Shown here: positions 1 through 12,700 of the stretch, piece by piece
How the letters are laid out: each line of letters begins with the position of its first letter
Numbering within the stretch: the first letter of the stretch is position 1
From: Gnetum montanum
Lineage: Eukaryota; Streptophyta; Gnetopsida; Gnetales; Gnetaceae
DNA: 64,000 nt
NCBI GenBank assembly: GCA_015680685.1
Contig: MNCI01010462.1
Coordinates: 503,665-567,664 of the forward strand
Reading direction: 5' to 3'
The notes under the pieces: generated by a model
Databases searched by the model: none
Told to the model about the DNA's origin: nothing
What the model saw: the letters and a program-made list of their open reading frames with translations, nothing else
Program-made: the position numbers and the translations under genes

Positions 1-1034
1 GGCTATGATCATTTTTGGATATTTGTGCTTTTTCTTGAGTTATCCATTGAATAATTTGCTTTGAGATGTGGATTGTGGGAATTTTTCATGGCTGGTATCA
101 AGGTGTAGATTGCTATATGCTCATTTACTAAGATGTAGATCCATGCTAATTACTTATTTTAAAGATAGATTACTTGCTCCTCAATGTTCACACTTCACTT
201 CAAGTTTAAATATTGGTTGAAAAGCTTGGATAAGTTCTTGATATATGTGTGGAAAAACTTGTAATATTCTTGCATTCCTATTTGTATGATACTTGATGAA
301 ATACCTATTTCTACATGCTCTATCTTTAATATTTTGTGTTCTTACTTGATCATATTTAAATTAGGAGAGAATTTCAAGAAGTGTATGAATGCATATTTAT
401 CATCATATTTGATCAATGGTTTTGGATGTTGTAAATATCAAAGAATGCACCTCTCACTCATAACTTTGACCTGAAAATTAAATGTTGATGATTCTTATGG
501 AATTAATAGCAGCTCCTTGTTTTGACCTCAAAAGAACAGTTCTTTATTTTCATAATCATTGATTAAGTGAAGGATGCAATACATTCCTCACAATGTTTTA
601 AGCAATAACATGATTACTCTATGGGCATGTATTCATCTAACATTAATATTTTTCCATTATGAATTTATATGGCTATATTTACATCATGAATATTTGAATT
701 CCGAGAACCTTGCAATACTAATGACTTTTTGTTTGAGAGATAGGTTACTTAATTTTCAAAGACATTGCTTCACTTCAATGTTGAATTTCAGTTAGAAGGA
801 TTGTTCTACTCTTACTAATTTTGGGGTACCTATACATGAACTTGATAAATACATACTTCCTATATCCTTTTAGTATTATGTGTAATTCTTTCCTCTCCAT
901 ATTATGTGGATATTATTATTATTTTCTACCTACTTTTACGCCCTTATCATTTTTTTTGCTATTAAGAAAAGGGAAGAGTAGTATGTTTATATTTGCATGA
1001 TAACTAATCCATTTTCTTAAAATTTGAACATCAC
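1..1034 (+). other. AT-rich stretch, probable 3' untranslated part of a copia-like element
   Basis: No coding region is recognisable; the open frames of 60-75 codons have no family resemblance. The stretch ends in a purine-rich tract directly before a TG-initiated LTR-like sequence, so I read it as the region between the lost pol gene and the 3' LTR of a Ty1/copia element. That is inference from position only. Confidence 0.35.
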
Positions 1035-1049
1035 AAAAAAGGAGGAGAT
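1035..1049 (+). promoter_or_regulatory. Polypurine tract of a copia-like element
   Basis: The tract AAAAAAGGAGGAGAT is followed at once by TGTGGACC. Plant Ty1/copia elements typically prime plus-strand synthesis at a tract resembling GGGGGAGATTG next to the 3' LTR, and this fits in sequence and position. Confidence 0.55.
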
Positions 1050-2793
1050 TGTGGACCTTTTGGTGTGGTCAAAAGATTAAGTAAAATGGAGACAAAAGAT
1101 GTTTATATGGTTGTATGATTATTGAGTTTTTAGGACTACGTACATGAGAAACTAAGATGAGAAAATGAGGAAAAGGAATGAACTATCCTAGAGCTTAACA
1201 TAAGAGGTCATTCACATGTCCTCAAATGAAAAATAAAATAACATGGATAGGGACCTAATATTGTACAAGAAAAGTTGGCATCATTACAACACATAAAATA
1301 TCAAGGTTGTGGACAAGGAATTATGCATTCATCATGCAAAGGAAAGTGAAGAAAGATGTCTCTATGAAGTAGTAGACGTCTTAGTAGATTTGAAGTGAAT
1401 TTAGATAAAGGCATCTTTAGAAACAACAAGATGTCTTTCTCTAACAAAGAAATATTTCATGAAATAGAGATATCCTTGCAAATTTTAGACCAAGTCTAGG
1501 AAGACATCTTCTAGAGTAAATATTTCAAAAAGATGTCTTTCAGGAAACAAAGACATGTTTCCAAATTTGAAGGCAGATTTAGATAGACATCTCAAGAATG
1601 AGAAAGATGTCTCCAACAACCATTAGTGATCATTAGCTAGTTGTTAAACAAGTTTCAAGAAGGATTTAGTAACATGGAAGCTATAAGAAGCTTCATGTGC
1701 ATTCAAAAATGGGCAAGCATTAGTGTATTCATTGTACAATAATTTGTAATCATTGAATTTCCTATTGCTTCTCATTGTCTTAACTTTTGGCTTTGTAAAT
1801 TGTGTTGTACCTAACTAAGTAAGCATCAAAAAATTTAATTACAACCATTCCTTGTAATTCTTATTCTTATTATCCTATTGGGTTGAGTTCCTTGAGCTTG
1901 TCAGGATCCCACAGGATTGAGTTATTGGTGTTGTGGTACAACACTTTGGTGTGGAGCTCAGTATTGTAAAGGTTGTGAAAGCCTTAAAACCACATTTTCA
2001 AGCCTAAAAATACCTTTTGGAATTGATTGATTGGTTCTATGGTACAAAAATTTGGAGTGGGCCTTCATGAATGTAAAGGATGTGGATTCTTCAACCACAT
2101 TTTTTGAGCAACAAAGTTTGGAGGTGTGCTTGTGATCGACCCTTCCAATGTGGAGTACCCAAGTTGAGGAACCATGTAAATTCATGTTTATTATTTTTTT
2201 TATAAAGGTTTTATTTGGAGAAATTATTCGTCTTTCCCCTTCTAAAGTTAGTGATACACATGTAATACCATTGCACCAAAGGTGGATTATATTCTTGTAA
2301 CCACAAATTACTAATCTTAGTGGAAACTATTATAGAGTTATTGGAAATTATAGCTACGAAACATCTAGATCATGGAGTTCCAAGTGTATACCATAGGCTC
2401 TAATAGACTTCAAGCTCCTTCAACCAATTTCTTGTGCACATAGCACAAAATATATACTTCTTGAACTTCCAAATTTATTTTCCATTTTTAATAAAGTCAT
2501 AGTTCATTTTTGTGCATATCTAATTTTACATTTTCATTTTGTGTCATTTTCCATTCGAAGTCTACAATTCCATTTCCACTTAAATTTTCATTTTTATTTA
2601 CATTCACATTTACATTTCTCTTTACATTTATGTGTCCCTTTTTCAATTTCGTAAGTCCCTAGGTGATCAGCTAGACCATCCATAGAGCCTTGAATCCTAT
2701 TTCTAGAGCCCCTTGGGATCTAACTCTAAAACTATTTTGGTGCCTGGGATATTCTAGTTTCTATTCTTGTAACTAAAATTTCTAGGTCCAACA
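1050..2793 (+). mobile_element. Probable Ty1/copia 3' LTR (or solo LTR)
   Basis: The interval starts with TGTGGACC after a polypurine tract and ends with GGTCCAACA, so its ends are short inverted repeats and have the TG...CA form of LTRs. Its length, 1744 bp, is normal for a large plant LTR. Positions 1340-1615 hold an array of decayed AGACGTCT palindromes. A plus-strand gypsy pol fragment begins about 12 bases after the right end, so the copia element probably inserted into that gypsy element. The second LTR would lie left of the window, so the ends cannot be confirmed by pairing. Confidence 0.5.
1340..1615. repeat. Array of decayed AGACGTCT palindromes inside the copia-like LTR
   Basis: About ten copies of AGATGTCT, AGACATCT or close variants occur here, on average every 25-30 bases. 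One copy near 1372 still reads AGACGTCT. Both common variants are what deamination of the central CpG on either strand would produce. GACGTC is a bZIP-type binding core, so an enhancer role in the LTR is possible but not shown. Confidence 0.5.
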
Positions 2794-2805
2794 CAACCCA
2801 GGAAA

Positions 2806-4225
2806 CATTTTCTTAAGAAAGAAGTTTTCTATTAGTGGATGGTTCAATGCCAAGAAGGCTTTGAAAATCTTAAGCAAGAGTTGGGGCAACTACCCATAGT
2901 ATATCCAACACAAAATGAGAAACCTTTTTACATCTACCTTGCTATCTGTAACATGTCTATTACCTCTCTACTTTATCAAAAATGATATGATATACTACCT
3001 TAGCCATGCATTAATAACCTATGAGATTCGATACACTGAGGTTGAGAAGTACTATCTAGCCTTAGTCCTCTCCTTGAATAAGTGGAGAAACTACCTCTTT
3101 AGGAGACAAGTCATGTCACATGCAAGGATAAGGTACCTAGAGCCATAACCATAAACATTTATAAAAGTAGTTAAATAGCATATTGGAAAGCCATAAAAGA
3201 TGAGTTTGACCTACATTACATCTTTCAAGCCTTAGCCAAAGGTCAAGCTATAGTAACACAACTCACAATTTCCCAAGTAGAGTACCATGCAACCATAGAC
3301 CTTGAATTCCCTGATGAGAATGTCAACATTGTTAATGAAGTACCTAAGAGCTATGAGGTATTCAGTCACTTTTATTAAGCTACAACTACCCATGGGTCCA
3401 CTGTTGTTGCCATTATAACATCACCTTCTCATGTAATGGAATCCTTTGGTTACTATTTTTAATTTCTATATACCAACAATGTGGTAGAGTATGAAGGATT
3501 GATTAGGGGAATGATAGTAGCTCATGATGAAGGAATCAAATGACTGATTATCAAATGTAATTTACAACTTGTGATTAACCAAGTAATAGAGTTTTATGCA
3601 TGTAAAGGTAAATATTTACAACCTTACTATGATATAGGTAGGAAACTAATGCAATAATTTATAGACATTGGTATATAACATATACCCTAAGCCGAGAAAA
3701 TCTTAGCTAATGCCATTGCAACCTTAGCCCTTAGTGTGAAACCCATTGTGTTTACCTAGTTACCTTCTTTAATCATGAGTTATGCTATTTCCATCATACA
3801 AAGCATTGAAGGAAACTTCATAGCCACTATTAATACCACTCCCAAAACAAAGTAGTAAGATGATATCAAATTTTACCTAATGCATGATGAATCTCCACAA
3901 GGGCTGACTACCTCTCAAAAGGATGTTGTACATAAAACATCAAAATAGTATATCATCATAGGTGATAATACACTATGTAAATGATGTTATAATGGCATAT
4001 TTTTAGTGTGGTTAGGCAAAATCAAAGCCCACATGATCCTTGAGTAGATTCATGAAGGTGTGTGTGGGGGACATATAGGACCTAGAGACATGGCTACAAA
4101 GATTAGATGACTACATTATTATTGGCCCTATATGAAAGTAATTGCCTATAGAAAGTTAAAAATTGTGATTCCTATCAATAGCATAGAAACCTAATACATG
4201 TACCAACAACTAAGTTACACACTAC
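2806..4225 (+). pseudogene. Ty3/gypsy (Tat-like) pol remnant: RT end, two RNase H domains, integrase zinc finger
   Basis: Plus-strand translation with many stops and small frameshifts shows, in order, the RT-to-RNase H connection (KPFYIYLA near 2920), the first RNase H block (IYYLSHAL then EIRYTEVEKYYLALV, about 2990-3080), the second RNase H (TNNVVEYEGLIRGM near 3470-3515) and the integrase HHCC region (HEGVCGGH near 4050). It stops where the LTR of element B begins, with the words matching KLHTT just before. It is the only plus-strand gypsy pol in the window. The pair of RNase H domains places it with the Tat lineage. It is non-functional. Confidence 0.8.
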
Positions 4226-5503
4226 TCTAATGCCTACAAAATATGGTGATGGAAAACAAAAAATTCTAGGTGCAATAGTTTAACCTTGGATCCCAAAAAT
4301 CTTTGAGAAAGAGGATCTAAGGTGTTCTAGATGGTCTTGTTCTCATCTAGGGACTTGGAAAGTGTAAAAAGGTGTAAAAAACTCAAATGATAATGTATAT
4401 CTTGTCTAAGAAAATGCACAGAAATGAATCATAAATAGACCTACACAACAAATGAACTATAAACTTTATTATAATAAGAAAATATTAAATTATAAAAGTT
4501 TAAAGTTGTAAAAATTATGTTTCCCAATCCACAATAAGTTGTAGAGATGAATCTTAAAGCCTATTCAAGTTGGTAGGTTGTATTTTATGGTCAGCCCCAT
4601 GATCTAGGTACTTCCTAGCATTGATTTGCAAAATTCCTTACTAGTTTTCAAGTTAGGTCTACAACAACGGTTGCCAAGGGGTAAATGAGATGCTTGAATT
4701 TTTGGAATTTTGTAACTATGTTGAGAGTCTCCAATGTCCAAGTAATTACCAATTTTCTCAAAAAAATCTCAAAAATTTCAAAGGTTTTGAGTGCTCAATG
4801 TTGCCAAAGTTGTCGAGATATTGTGAAACTAAAGAACCTATTCAATGTGCTCAAAATTTTTATTTATAGGCCATATAGCTAATAGTTTGGAGTTGCAAAT
4901 TTCTACCATGATTGCTAAAAATTGATGTAATTTGTAGGTGTGGTAGGCCATCATTTTGAGCATAGTTTTCTATTTTTAATATGTTTTGATGTACCTAGTC
5001 CATCAAAAATATGTTGAGTACCATAAATTGTAAATAGACTTTAGTAGCTACACTAGCTTCACCAAACTATGGTGGCATCATGACATCAACATTGGCATTG
5101 CTAGAACTATGTCAGCCTCATTGAACTATGCTAGCCTTGCTAGAACCATGGTAGCTTTGCTGGGAAAATAAAAGCCCAAAAATTCTAATGTTGGATGTCA
5201 GTGGTCCCAACATAGTTTTTGCTATGATCAATATAAAACCCATGAAAATAAAAAATTTGACAATTTCCAAGGAATTTTTAGCCTTTCCAAGCCCAAATAT
5301 AGCCATGACATGACTTTTTCCACGTAGGAAGCAAGGCTAGAGTAGCTTATGAGGTATTTTCAACCACAAAATGTTCAAGTATGCAAAATTTTAGCTCATG
5401 GACTACAAACCTCACATTTTACAATAAAATTATAGCCTAAGGTTTAATATTGAAGGTTATGATGCCAAAACATTGCAAAATGAATTTTCTTGGTGTTGTT
5501 TCA
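4226..5503 (-). mobile_element. 3' LTR of gypsy element B
   Basis: The left end aligns with the left LTR ends of E1 (12762), C (36762) and D (60855): TAATG, then GAAAA-like and GGAAAA blocks, then a TTAACC block followed by GGATCC. The right end is TGTTGTTTCA, matching TGGTGTTTCA at the ends of E1, E2 and D LTRs. A minus-strand TATAAATA lies at 4861-4868, the same relative place as in E1. The pol genes of B follow on the right in minus orientation, so this is the 3' LTR. It truncates the plus-strand pol fragment on its left. No 5' LTR partner is visible. Confidence 0.7.
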
Positions 5504-6560
5504 TTGACCATATTTGTTGATGTTTGAAGGATTAACCTAAGAGACATTAACAAAGAATATAAAACACCACTACAGTTCCATCACCAACATTTCCTCTCCA
5601 TGCTTAATTTAGTGGTTGTTTAACCATGCCAAAGAGAGCTTGTAAAGATGAGATAAAATTATGGTGAGGTGATAAACATTAACGGCTATATTTAGTCATT
5701 AGGACATGGTCATATGGGCTACCAATGAGTTTCTCATGTTGACATCATGGTTACGATTATGACAATGACATGTTGAATGATCAATGAGCTCTTTAGACTT
5801 CATGCTTTGAAGTATCAATCACTTGGAAACTTTTTTGAGGAACCAACACTTTGCCCTAAGTTTCCTTTGACCATTAGGCTTCTCCCTTTATGTGTTTGGA
5901 GTTGTTGATTTGTCTTTTGGGCATTGTTGGCCTTTCAACTTCTTGACAACTTGCTTTCAAATTTTTTTTGGGTAAAACCTTCATTGGGTTTTGTTGTCAA
6001 GGCTAAATTCAATTTAATTTTCTTATTAAATGAGATGTATTACATCTAATGAAATTGATGGTGAAGCATAACAAAGAGATGTCACATGGCCACAATGCAT
6101 GGGTGTAAAAAATTAATCATCATTATTGTTTTAGGATAAGGTAGGTTATAATTAGGCTCAAGTAGAAATAATGGTGGTGATGTGAAATAAGCACTCTTGG
6201 TATAATAGAACAAGCTAATTGAATCTCATGCACTAAGATCACATGCTAACTTGCTACTTTGATGAGTTGCTCCTTTGCAATAACTTCCATGATGATAACA
6301 AAATAAGACATATTATAAGATAATGCAATGGGCCACATGAGACAACTAGCATAATAGGTTACCATAGGTTACAATTTTTATAGCATGTAGAGATCTATTC
6401 AATGTACATTAGTTTTACAAAGATTATAATTTAGTTATTATGCTGAATAGGGAGATAGAGAGATAGATAGAGAATGTGTAGGCTCACTTGCTATAAGGTA
6501 CAAAGGTCTTTGATATCAAATATTGGTTTGTACATGCAAAGAAGACTATGTTGGATGTAA
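5504..6560 (-). other. 3' untranslated internal region of element B
   Basis: This non-coding stretch starts with a degenerate pyrimidine tract (the polypurine tract on the minus strand) and shares many words with the same region of C (38126-39000) and D (62260-63350), for example ACAAAGAATA and AACCATGCCAAAGAG. No open frame in it resembles a protein family. Confidence 0.6.
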
Positions 6561-7720
6561 TAAGGATTTGGATATTAATGGTTGACTACATTGACCAATT
6601 CATTCTCATCCATACGTGCCACTATGAAGCCACGATTTTCATAGGCCTTAATGACTAAAAATGCCCCTTCTAGTTGGCTAAGAACTTGTGCACATGCTCA
6701 TGAATAGCCTTGAGGACTAGGTCTCCTTCCTTGATCCTTCATTTGTTCAAGTCATGGTGATGTTGTTACTTCTATCTCTCTTGGAATTTTTCAATGTGAT
6801 CAAGAATTTGTATTCACTTCTCTTTCATCAAATATAGATCAATGATACGCAATTTTTTGTTTTGCTCATCATTGATGAAGTTTGATAGATCCATCCTAAG
6901 CAATGGAACTAGTAATTCAAGAGGAAAAATAGCTTCAAATCCATAATCAAGTATATATTGCATTACACTATTTGTCATTGATAGGCACAAAGTGCATTGA
7001 AAATCTAGTCATGCCACTTATATATGATATTATTAAGCATCCTTTTAAGCAAGTTTATGATGGCCTTATTTCTAGCTTCAATTTGCCCATTAGCTTGAGG
7101 GTAGTATGGTGATGAAAAGAAATGTTTAATACCTAGGTCTTGATAAAAGGCTTGCATTTCGTAGCTACTAAAATATGGTCCATTATCTATGATTATGATT
7201 AAAGCTATGAAAAAATGGGCTACTATGTTATCCAATATGAATCTACAAACTTCTTGAGATGTTGTTTTCCATAGGAGAACGGATTCCTAGTTCATAAAGT
7301 ATTTGATTGTAGTGATGATAAACTTATACTTTGTAGAATAATTAGGAATTATAGGTCCAATAATGTTAAGTCCTCATTGTTGAAACAACCAGGTTATCTA
7401 GGTAGTGTATCACTTAGTTGTTAGCACATGTATTAGGTTTCTATGACATTAAAAGGTATCATAAGTTTTAACTTTCTATAGGTAGTCACTTTTCATATAG
7501 GACCAATCATAACATAGTCACCTAATTTTAGGGGTCATGGATCTAAGCCATATATGTCCCTCACATCTTCATGAACATTCTTAATAACTATGCATGCATT
7601 ATTTTTATCTAAGGATACTAGTAGCATGCCATCATAAGATCATTGACATAATGTGTTATGGCCTATAATGACATACTATTTTGATCATTTATGTAAAAAA
7701 TACTTTTGAGAACTAATGAG
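6561..7720 (-). pseudogene. Integrase of element B (broken)
   Basis: Read on the minus strand, the core is clear at 7235-7005: IDNGPYFSS carries the second catalytic aspartate, SSPYYPQANGQ is the conserved run before the catalytic glutamate, and EARNKAIINLLKRML follows. The C-terminal part around 6990-6590 matches the GPF/Y-type end seen in E1, and the HHCC finger lies near 7500-7600. Stops and frameshifts interrupt the rest. No chromodomain is visible, as expected for Tat/Athila-type elements. Confidence 0.8.
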
Positions 7721-8640
7721 GCCTTGTTAAGATTCACAATGCATTAGGTAAAACTTGATGTCATCATACCATTCCTTTTAAGGAGTAGTGTTGACAGAGA
7801 CTATAGAGTCACCTTTAGTGTTCTCTGTAATAGAAATGACATAGTTCATGGTTAAGGATGATATCTTTCTAAGCACATCAAGTGTCACACTTAGAACTAA
7901 GGTTGCAATGACATTGGCTAATGTGTTCTCGATTTAGGGTATATGTTGGATACTAACATCTATAAATTGTTACATTAGTTTCTTACCTAGATCATAATAA
8001 GGTTCCAAATGTTTGTCTTTACATGCATAAACCTCCATCACTAAGTTAATCACAAGTTATGGGTCACCTTTTATCATCAGGCATTTAATTTCTTTATCAT
8101 GAGCTACCATCATTTCCCTTATCAATCCTTCATACTCCACCATATTTTTGGTACATGGAAACTGAAAATGATAAGTGAAGAGTTGGATTTCACCATATAG
8201 GTATCTTATGATGGCATTAGCACTAGTCCCATGGGTATTTGAAGCTATATCAAAGTACATAATTACTTCATAGCCCTTGAGTACTTCACTAACAATGTTG
8301 ACATGCTCATCAAGGGATTTAGGGTCAATGTCTACATGGTCTTCCATTGGTAAAATGATAAGCTATGCAACTATAACTTGGCCTTTGGTTGAAACTTTAG
8401 AGATGTAATAAAGGTCAAACATAGTTATTATGACTTTCCAATGGCCTATATGACTACTTTAATAGATATTGATCAGTATGGTTGTAAGCATGTTATCCTC
8501 GAAAATGAAATTGACTTGGCTCCTAAAGAGGTAGTGTCTCATCTTCTTTAATGAGAAGACTAGGACTATATAATATTTCTCTACCTTGTTGTATTGGGTC
8601 TCATAGGTGATCAATGCATGGCTTAGGTAATATACCAATA
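7721..8640 (-). pseudogene. Dual RNase H region of element B (broken)
   Basis: The minus-strand segment 8347-8057 is open and matches the second, archaeal-type RNase H of Tat elements: MYFDIASNTHGTSANAIIR holds the first aspartate, NMVEYEGLIREMM the glutamate and MIKGDP the next aspartate. The first, RT-linked RNase H lies to its right near 8500-8640 in pieces. The last part of the domain, near 7930, is interrupted. The match to 16983-18188 in E1 is direct. Confidence 0.75.
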
Positions 8641-9960
8641 ACGTTACTCCATCATCCCATTTCTAAACAAAGTAGAGAGACAATGGATGTGTTAGAGATA
8701 GCAAGATAGGTGTAAAGAGGTTTTTCCTTTACAATCGATAAATCGTGCATAGTTATGGAAACTCTTGCTTAAGGTTTTCAAATACTTCTTGGCATTGATC
8801 CATCCACTCATAGCAAGATCCTTTCTTAAGAAAGTGTTTCATGGGTTGTAACTTATGTATAAGCTTGGTGATAAACCTATGAATAAGTTGTAATCTAGCT
8901 CAGAGTCCCTGGAGCTCCTTAAGGTTAGTTGGTGTTGCCAACTTGAATATGAGCTTAACCTTATTAGGATCAACATGTATTATGGCTTTGGATACTACAA
9001 AGCCAAGCATCTTACTAGTTTTGACACTAAAAACATACTTCTTGGCACTAAGCCTAAGCTCATATTTGAGATATCATTTCAACATAAGGTTAAGGCCATG
9101 TGCATGGTCATTGGCCATTTTGGATTTATCAACTATATTGTCCATGTACTCATTAAGCAATCCTAGTATATGACGACTAAATATATATTTCATGACTTGT
9201 TAATATTTCATTCCCACATTCTTGAGATCAAAGGACATCATGGTATAACAAAAGGTTCCCCATGGGGTCATGAATGTCATACAGAGTAGATGCTCTAGGT
9301 TAATGCTAACTTGGTTGTATCTTGATAACCCATATATGAAGAATAACAAGGCCTATCTAGTAGTAGTATTGATAAGTTAATTAATAATAGCCAAAGGAAA
9401 TTATTCTTTGATAGTTTCCTTATTTAGTTCTTGGAAATCTATACAAATATGTATAGTCCAATTTTTCTTAGGAACTACCACTATGTGGGATACCCATTTT
9501 ATGTAATTGATAGCTTGATTGAAACTAGTTTGATATAGTTTTATGATTTCATTGTGAATTGCTAGGGCTAAATTTGTTCTAATCTTGTAATTTTTTTTCT
9601 TAATAGGCTTGATACTAATTTAAAGTATGATGTTATGTTGTACTAGATATTGGATCAAGACCTGGCATATCTTCATATGGCTAGGAAGATCTTACTTTTT
9701 TCTTGGAGGACCTTGGTGATGTCCTAAGCCTGGTAAGATTTCAATGAGAAACCTAGTTCTAGAATTTTTGCCTCATCACTTTGTGTAAAGATAAGAATCT
9801 CAACTAGAGAGTCTTTGGGAATGTCATTGGCAAGAACTTCAAGGGTCTTAACTAGGTTTTCGAGCCATTCAACAGGTTTCTCTATCAATGCTATTTGGTT
9901 AAATGGGCTTGAAAGCATAAGATCTAAGTAATTAAGGTTAATGAATCATTCAACATCATC
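8641..9960 (-). pseudogene. Reverse transcriptase and protease-RT linker of element B (broken)
   Basis: Translated on the minus strand, the region around 9150 gives a decayed catalytic box (YMDN in place of YVDD), preceded by blocks matching RT fingers and palm. The open stretch 9918-9724 matches the acidic linker before RT in E1 (19023-19442), with LEVLANDIPKDSLVEI against LEVGDITEDPLNEV. Gag and protease are not recognisable to the right, where simple repeats begin. No antisense gene is visible in B. Confidence 0.75.
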
Positions 9961-10079
9961 ATGAGACCTATTTAGGCTCAAAGATAGGCTAAATTGCTCC
10001 CAAGTGTCCATACTCCAATCTTACATATCAACCATAAGCACATTTAAGTGGCATCTATGTGAGAAAAAGAGCAAATAAT

Positions 10080-10840
10080 GTCAAAATAATATAAAATACT
10101 TTAGTAATAATGCAAGGATAAGCCAAACAACATTACTTTAGTGGTTAGAAAAGGTTTAAATAAGGCCAAAAATGGTTACAGGATATAGGAAAAAATAAAG
10201 AGGATCGAATAGAGGCTAAATAGTGTGAAGTGAGGTCGAATGAAAACTAAATGATAGTAGAATGGAGTCAAATGAAGGCCAAATGATGGTCAAACTCCAT
10301 TCAATGTTACAACATGATCAATGGAAGCTGTGAATGAGGAGTTATGGTAGATAACATATACTAAAGGCTAAATACTGTGGAATGAAACAACATAAAAAGC
10401 AAATTATGGTCAAATGAGGCCAAATGATGATCTAATGGTCGTCAAACCCAATCAGATGATGTTGGACAAGGTCAAATCATGGTCAATAAAGGTCACAAAA
10501 GAGAAGGAAAATTAAATAAGATGAACTAAAGGCCAACTAATGTGGAATAAAGCCAAATGATGGAAAAGTGATGACAAATGGTGGCAAATGGAGCCCAAAT
10601 GATGCTCAAATCCCATTAAATAATGTTCTAGATGTTCAAACAAGGTTATTCTAATGTCCAATGCTATCAACGAATGTTAAACCACATCAACTAAGGTCAA
10701 ATGATGTAAAGTGGAGGAAATAGTTGGTGAAATTGATGTCAAATGATGCCAACATGATGAAAATAAGACCAAATGATCCAATAATAAAGGTCAACAATGT
10801 GTAACAAGATGAAAACAAGTTAAAACTAGATAGAAAAATG
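10080..10840 (+). repeat. Degenerate short tandem repeat, unit near GTCAAATGATG
   Basis: The words CAAATGATG, TCAAATGA and AAATGATG recur dozens of times with irregular 10-17 base spacing. There are no lasting open frames. The same motif in the same orientation fills 30225-30700. It lies where the 5' half of element B should be, so it may have expanded inside or replaced that part. Confidence 0.65.
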
Positions 10841-10929
10841 CCAAACCTATCAAGGTGGAAGGCTTATGATAAAACAAGAGCAATATGGGTCAATCAAGGT
10901 TACATTTTGATAGTTTCAAGCCTTAGCAG

Positions 10930-12700
10930 GATATGGTGGGAAGCTATAGGGTTGATGAGGGAGTTTGGGCAATTGGGAAGATTATTTTGAGGCTTTTTGA
11001 ATGTAAAAATAAGGCCCCTTTTTGGAATTACATTGCAACCATGCTAGCCAGCATGGTTTTGGTAGGCCTAGCATGGTTCTTGATAAAGTGTGAGTTTCAA
11101 GGTTCATTAGGACTAGTTTTGGTGTTCTAATGATTTAAATTTATAGCATAGTATATTGGAACTGGAGATTGGTTACATTTGGCATTGGTTTGACACTTTG
11201 GAAGCCCCAAATGCTATTAAGGACTAGAAACTACATTGGGACTATGCTAGCTAGCATGGTTTCAACATAGTTCCATGACAAAAATTTTTCTATGGTGCCT
11301 TAGGATTGACATTTATGTTGGATTAGCTTCCTAGAGTAGAACAAGGGCATTAATGTTGTAAATTGGGCACTCCGAGGCCAATAGAAGTCAATGAATATGA
11401 AATTTTGAGCATTCAATCATAAAACTATGCTATTTAGTGTAGTTCAAGGTGGCCCTAGTGTGGTTTCATAAAATGTAATATTTTTATGATTAAAATTATG
11501 TCAAATGGTAGCTGGCTCAAGGATTTCAAGGTTCTACACTTCCCTACTCAAGTTTTAGGTCATTTGGAATGTTGTGGTGAAAGTAAACTATTCTTGGAAC
11601 TAGAGCTACATTAGGACTATGCGAGCTAGTGTGGTTCTCAGTTGCCCCAGTGTAGTTATACATGAATCTTAGCTATTGGTTAACTTTGGTGGTCAATCAA
11701 TTAAGTTTTTAGATTCCGTAGATTACTTGTGTCCATGGCCAAGGTTTAGGCTTACAATTGTCAATTCTAAACATTGTTAGAGCCTTGATATGACAATTCC
11801 CCCTTGAGCTATGATGGCTACCATATTTCCAATATGGTTATGAAGAAGATGGTAAATTCTAGATATTTTCAACTCTGTTTCCATTGAGTGGTGATATCTA
11901 AAGGCTCTGGTAGGCTTCTAGATTTAGGATGATACATTTGAAGGTTGATTGACATGTTGTTTGCTTTTCATTAGGTTTTCATAGAGGAACTATGTTGGGA
12001 CTATGCTAGCAAGAGTACTTCCAGACTCCCCCAGCATATTCTTAAGGTTAAAATGCATTTTGACTTATTTTTCATTCATTACATGGCATCCTAAGGTTAC
12101 TACAAATAATGAGGATGTGTGAAGGTAAGGAAATTCTTCTTTGAACATTATTTAAGACTTTATCGATTCTTTTGATGGCCAACCTCAACAAACTATGTTG
12201 GGACTATGCTAGCTAACATGTTTCTAATGCCCTCTAGTGTGGTCCCTTCAAAATCAAGGATTTTTCCTTTATTCGATAGGCCTTAGGGGATTCTAGAGCT
12301 ATTGAAGGCTTCAGCTAGGGCTTGAAACTTGGTGTGGTCATTTTGGTATTAATTGCAAGCATGGATAGTGTTCAAAATTCCTATTGCCCATGGAACTATG
12401 TTGGCTAGCATAGTTATGCTCTTAGCTAGTATAGTTTCCTATAAAATCTTATTTTGTTATGAGTTTTGACTTCCTTTGGTGCTTGGGACCTTTTAATGAT
12501 GACATTTGGTTTCCAATTTTGGCATGGCATTTTATTCACTTTAACATGTTATGGATGGGTGGCTAGGAGATGTGTTTTGATAATGGTTGAAGCTTGGAAT
12601 CCATTCTAAGGCTTATTTGATTATTATTCCTAGTATAGTTCTTATTGAAGGGCCTAAATCATAGTGTATTAGGATTTTTACTGGTTTATTTGAAAGAAAC
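10930..12700. repeat. Decayed array with period about 195 bp, each unit centred on a palindrome
   Basis: Versions of CTATGCTAGCTAGCATGG occur near 11041, 11246, 11425, 11612, 11810, 12000, 12195, 12400 and 12620, so about nine units with spacing of 175-220 bases. Flanks of the palindromes also share AACTATGTTGGGAC-like words. The style matches the palindrome arrays in the E2 LTRs, which suggests an old LTR or a satellite derived from one. No coding content is seen; one 65-codon frame at 10933-11130 is not convincing. Confidence 0.55.

Noticed and set aside
286-795. Two short plus-strand frames near the left edge
   Set aside because: 62 and 73 codons, AT-driven composition, no family resemblance, and position before a copia polypurine tract.
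8943-9173. Two overlapping plus-strand frames
   Set aside because: They lie opposite the RT of element B and are shadows of it.
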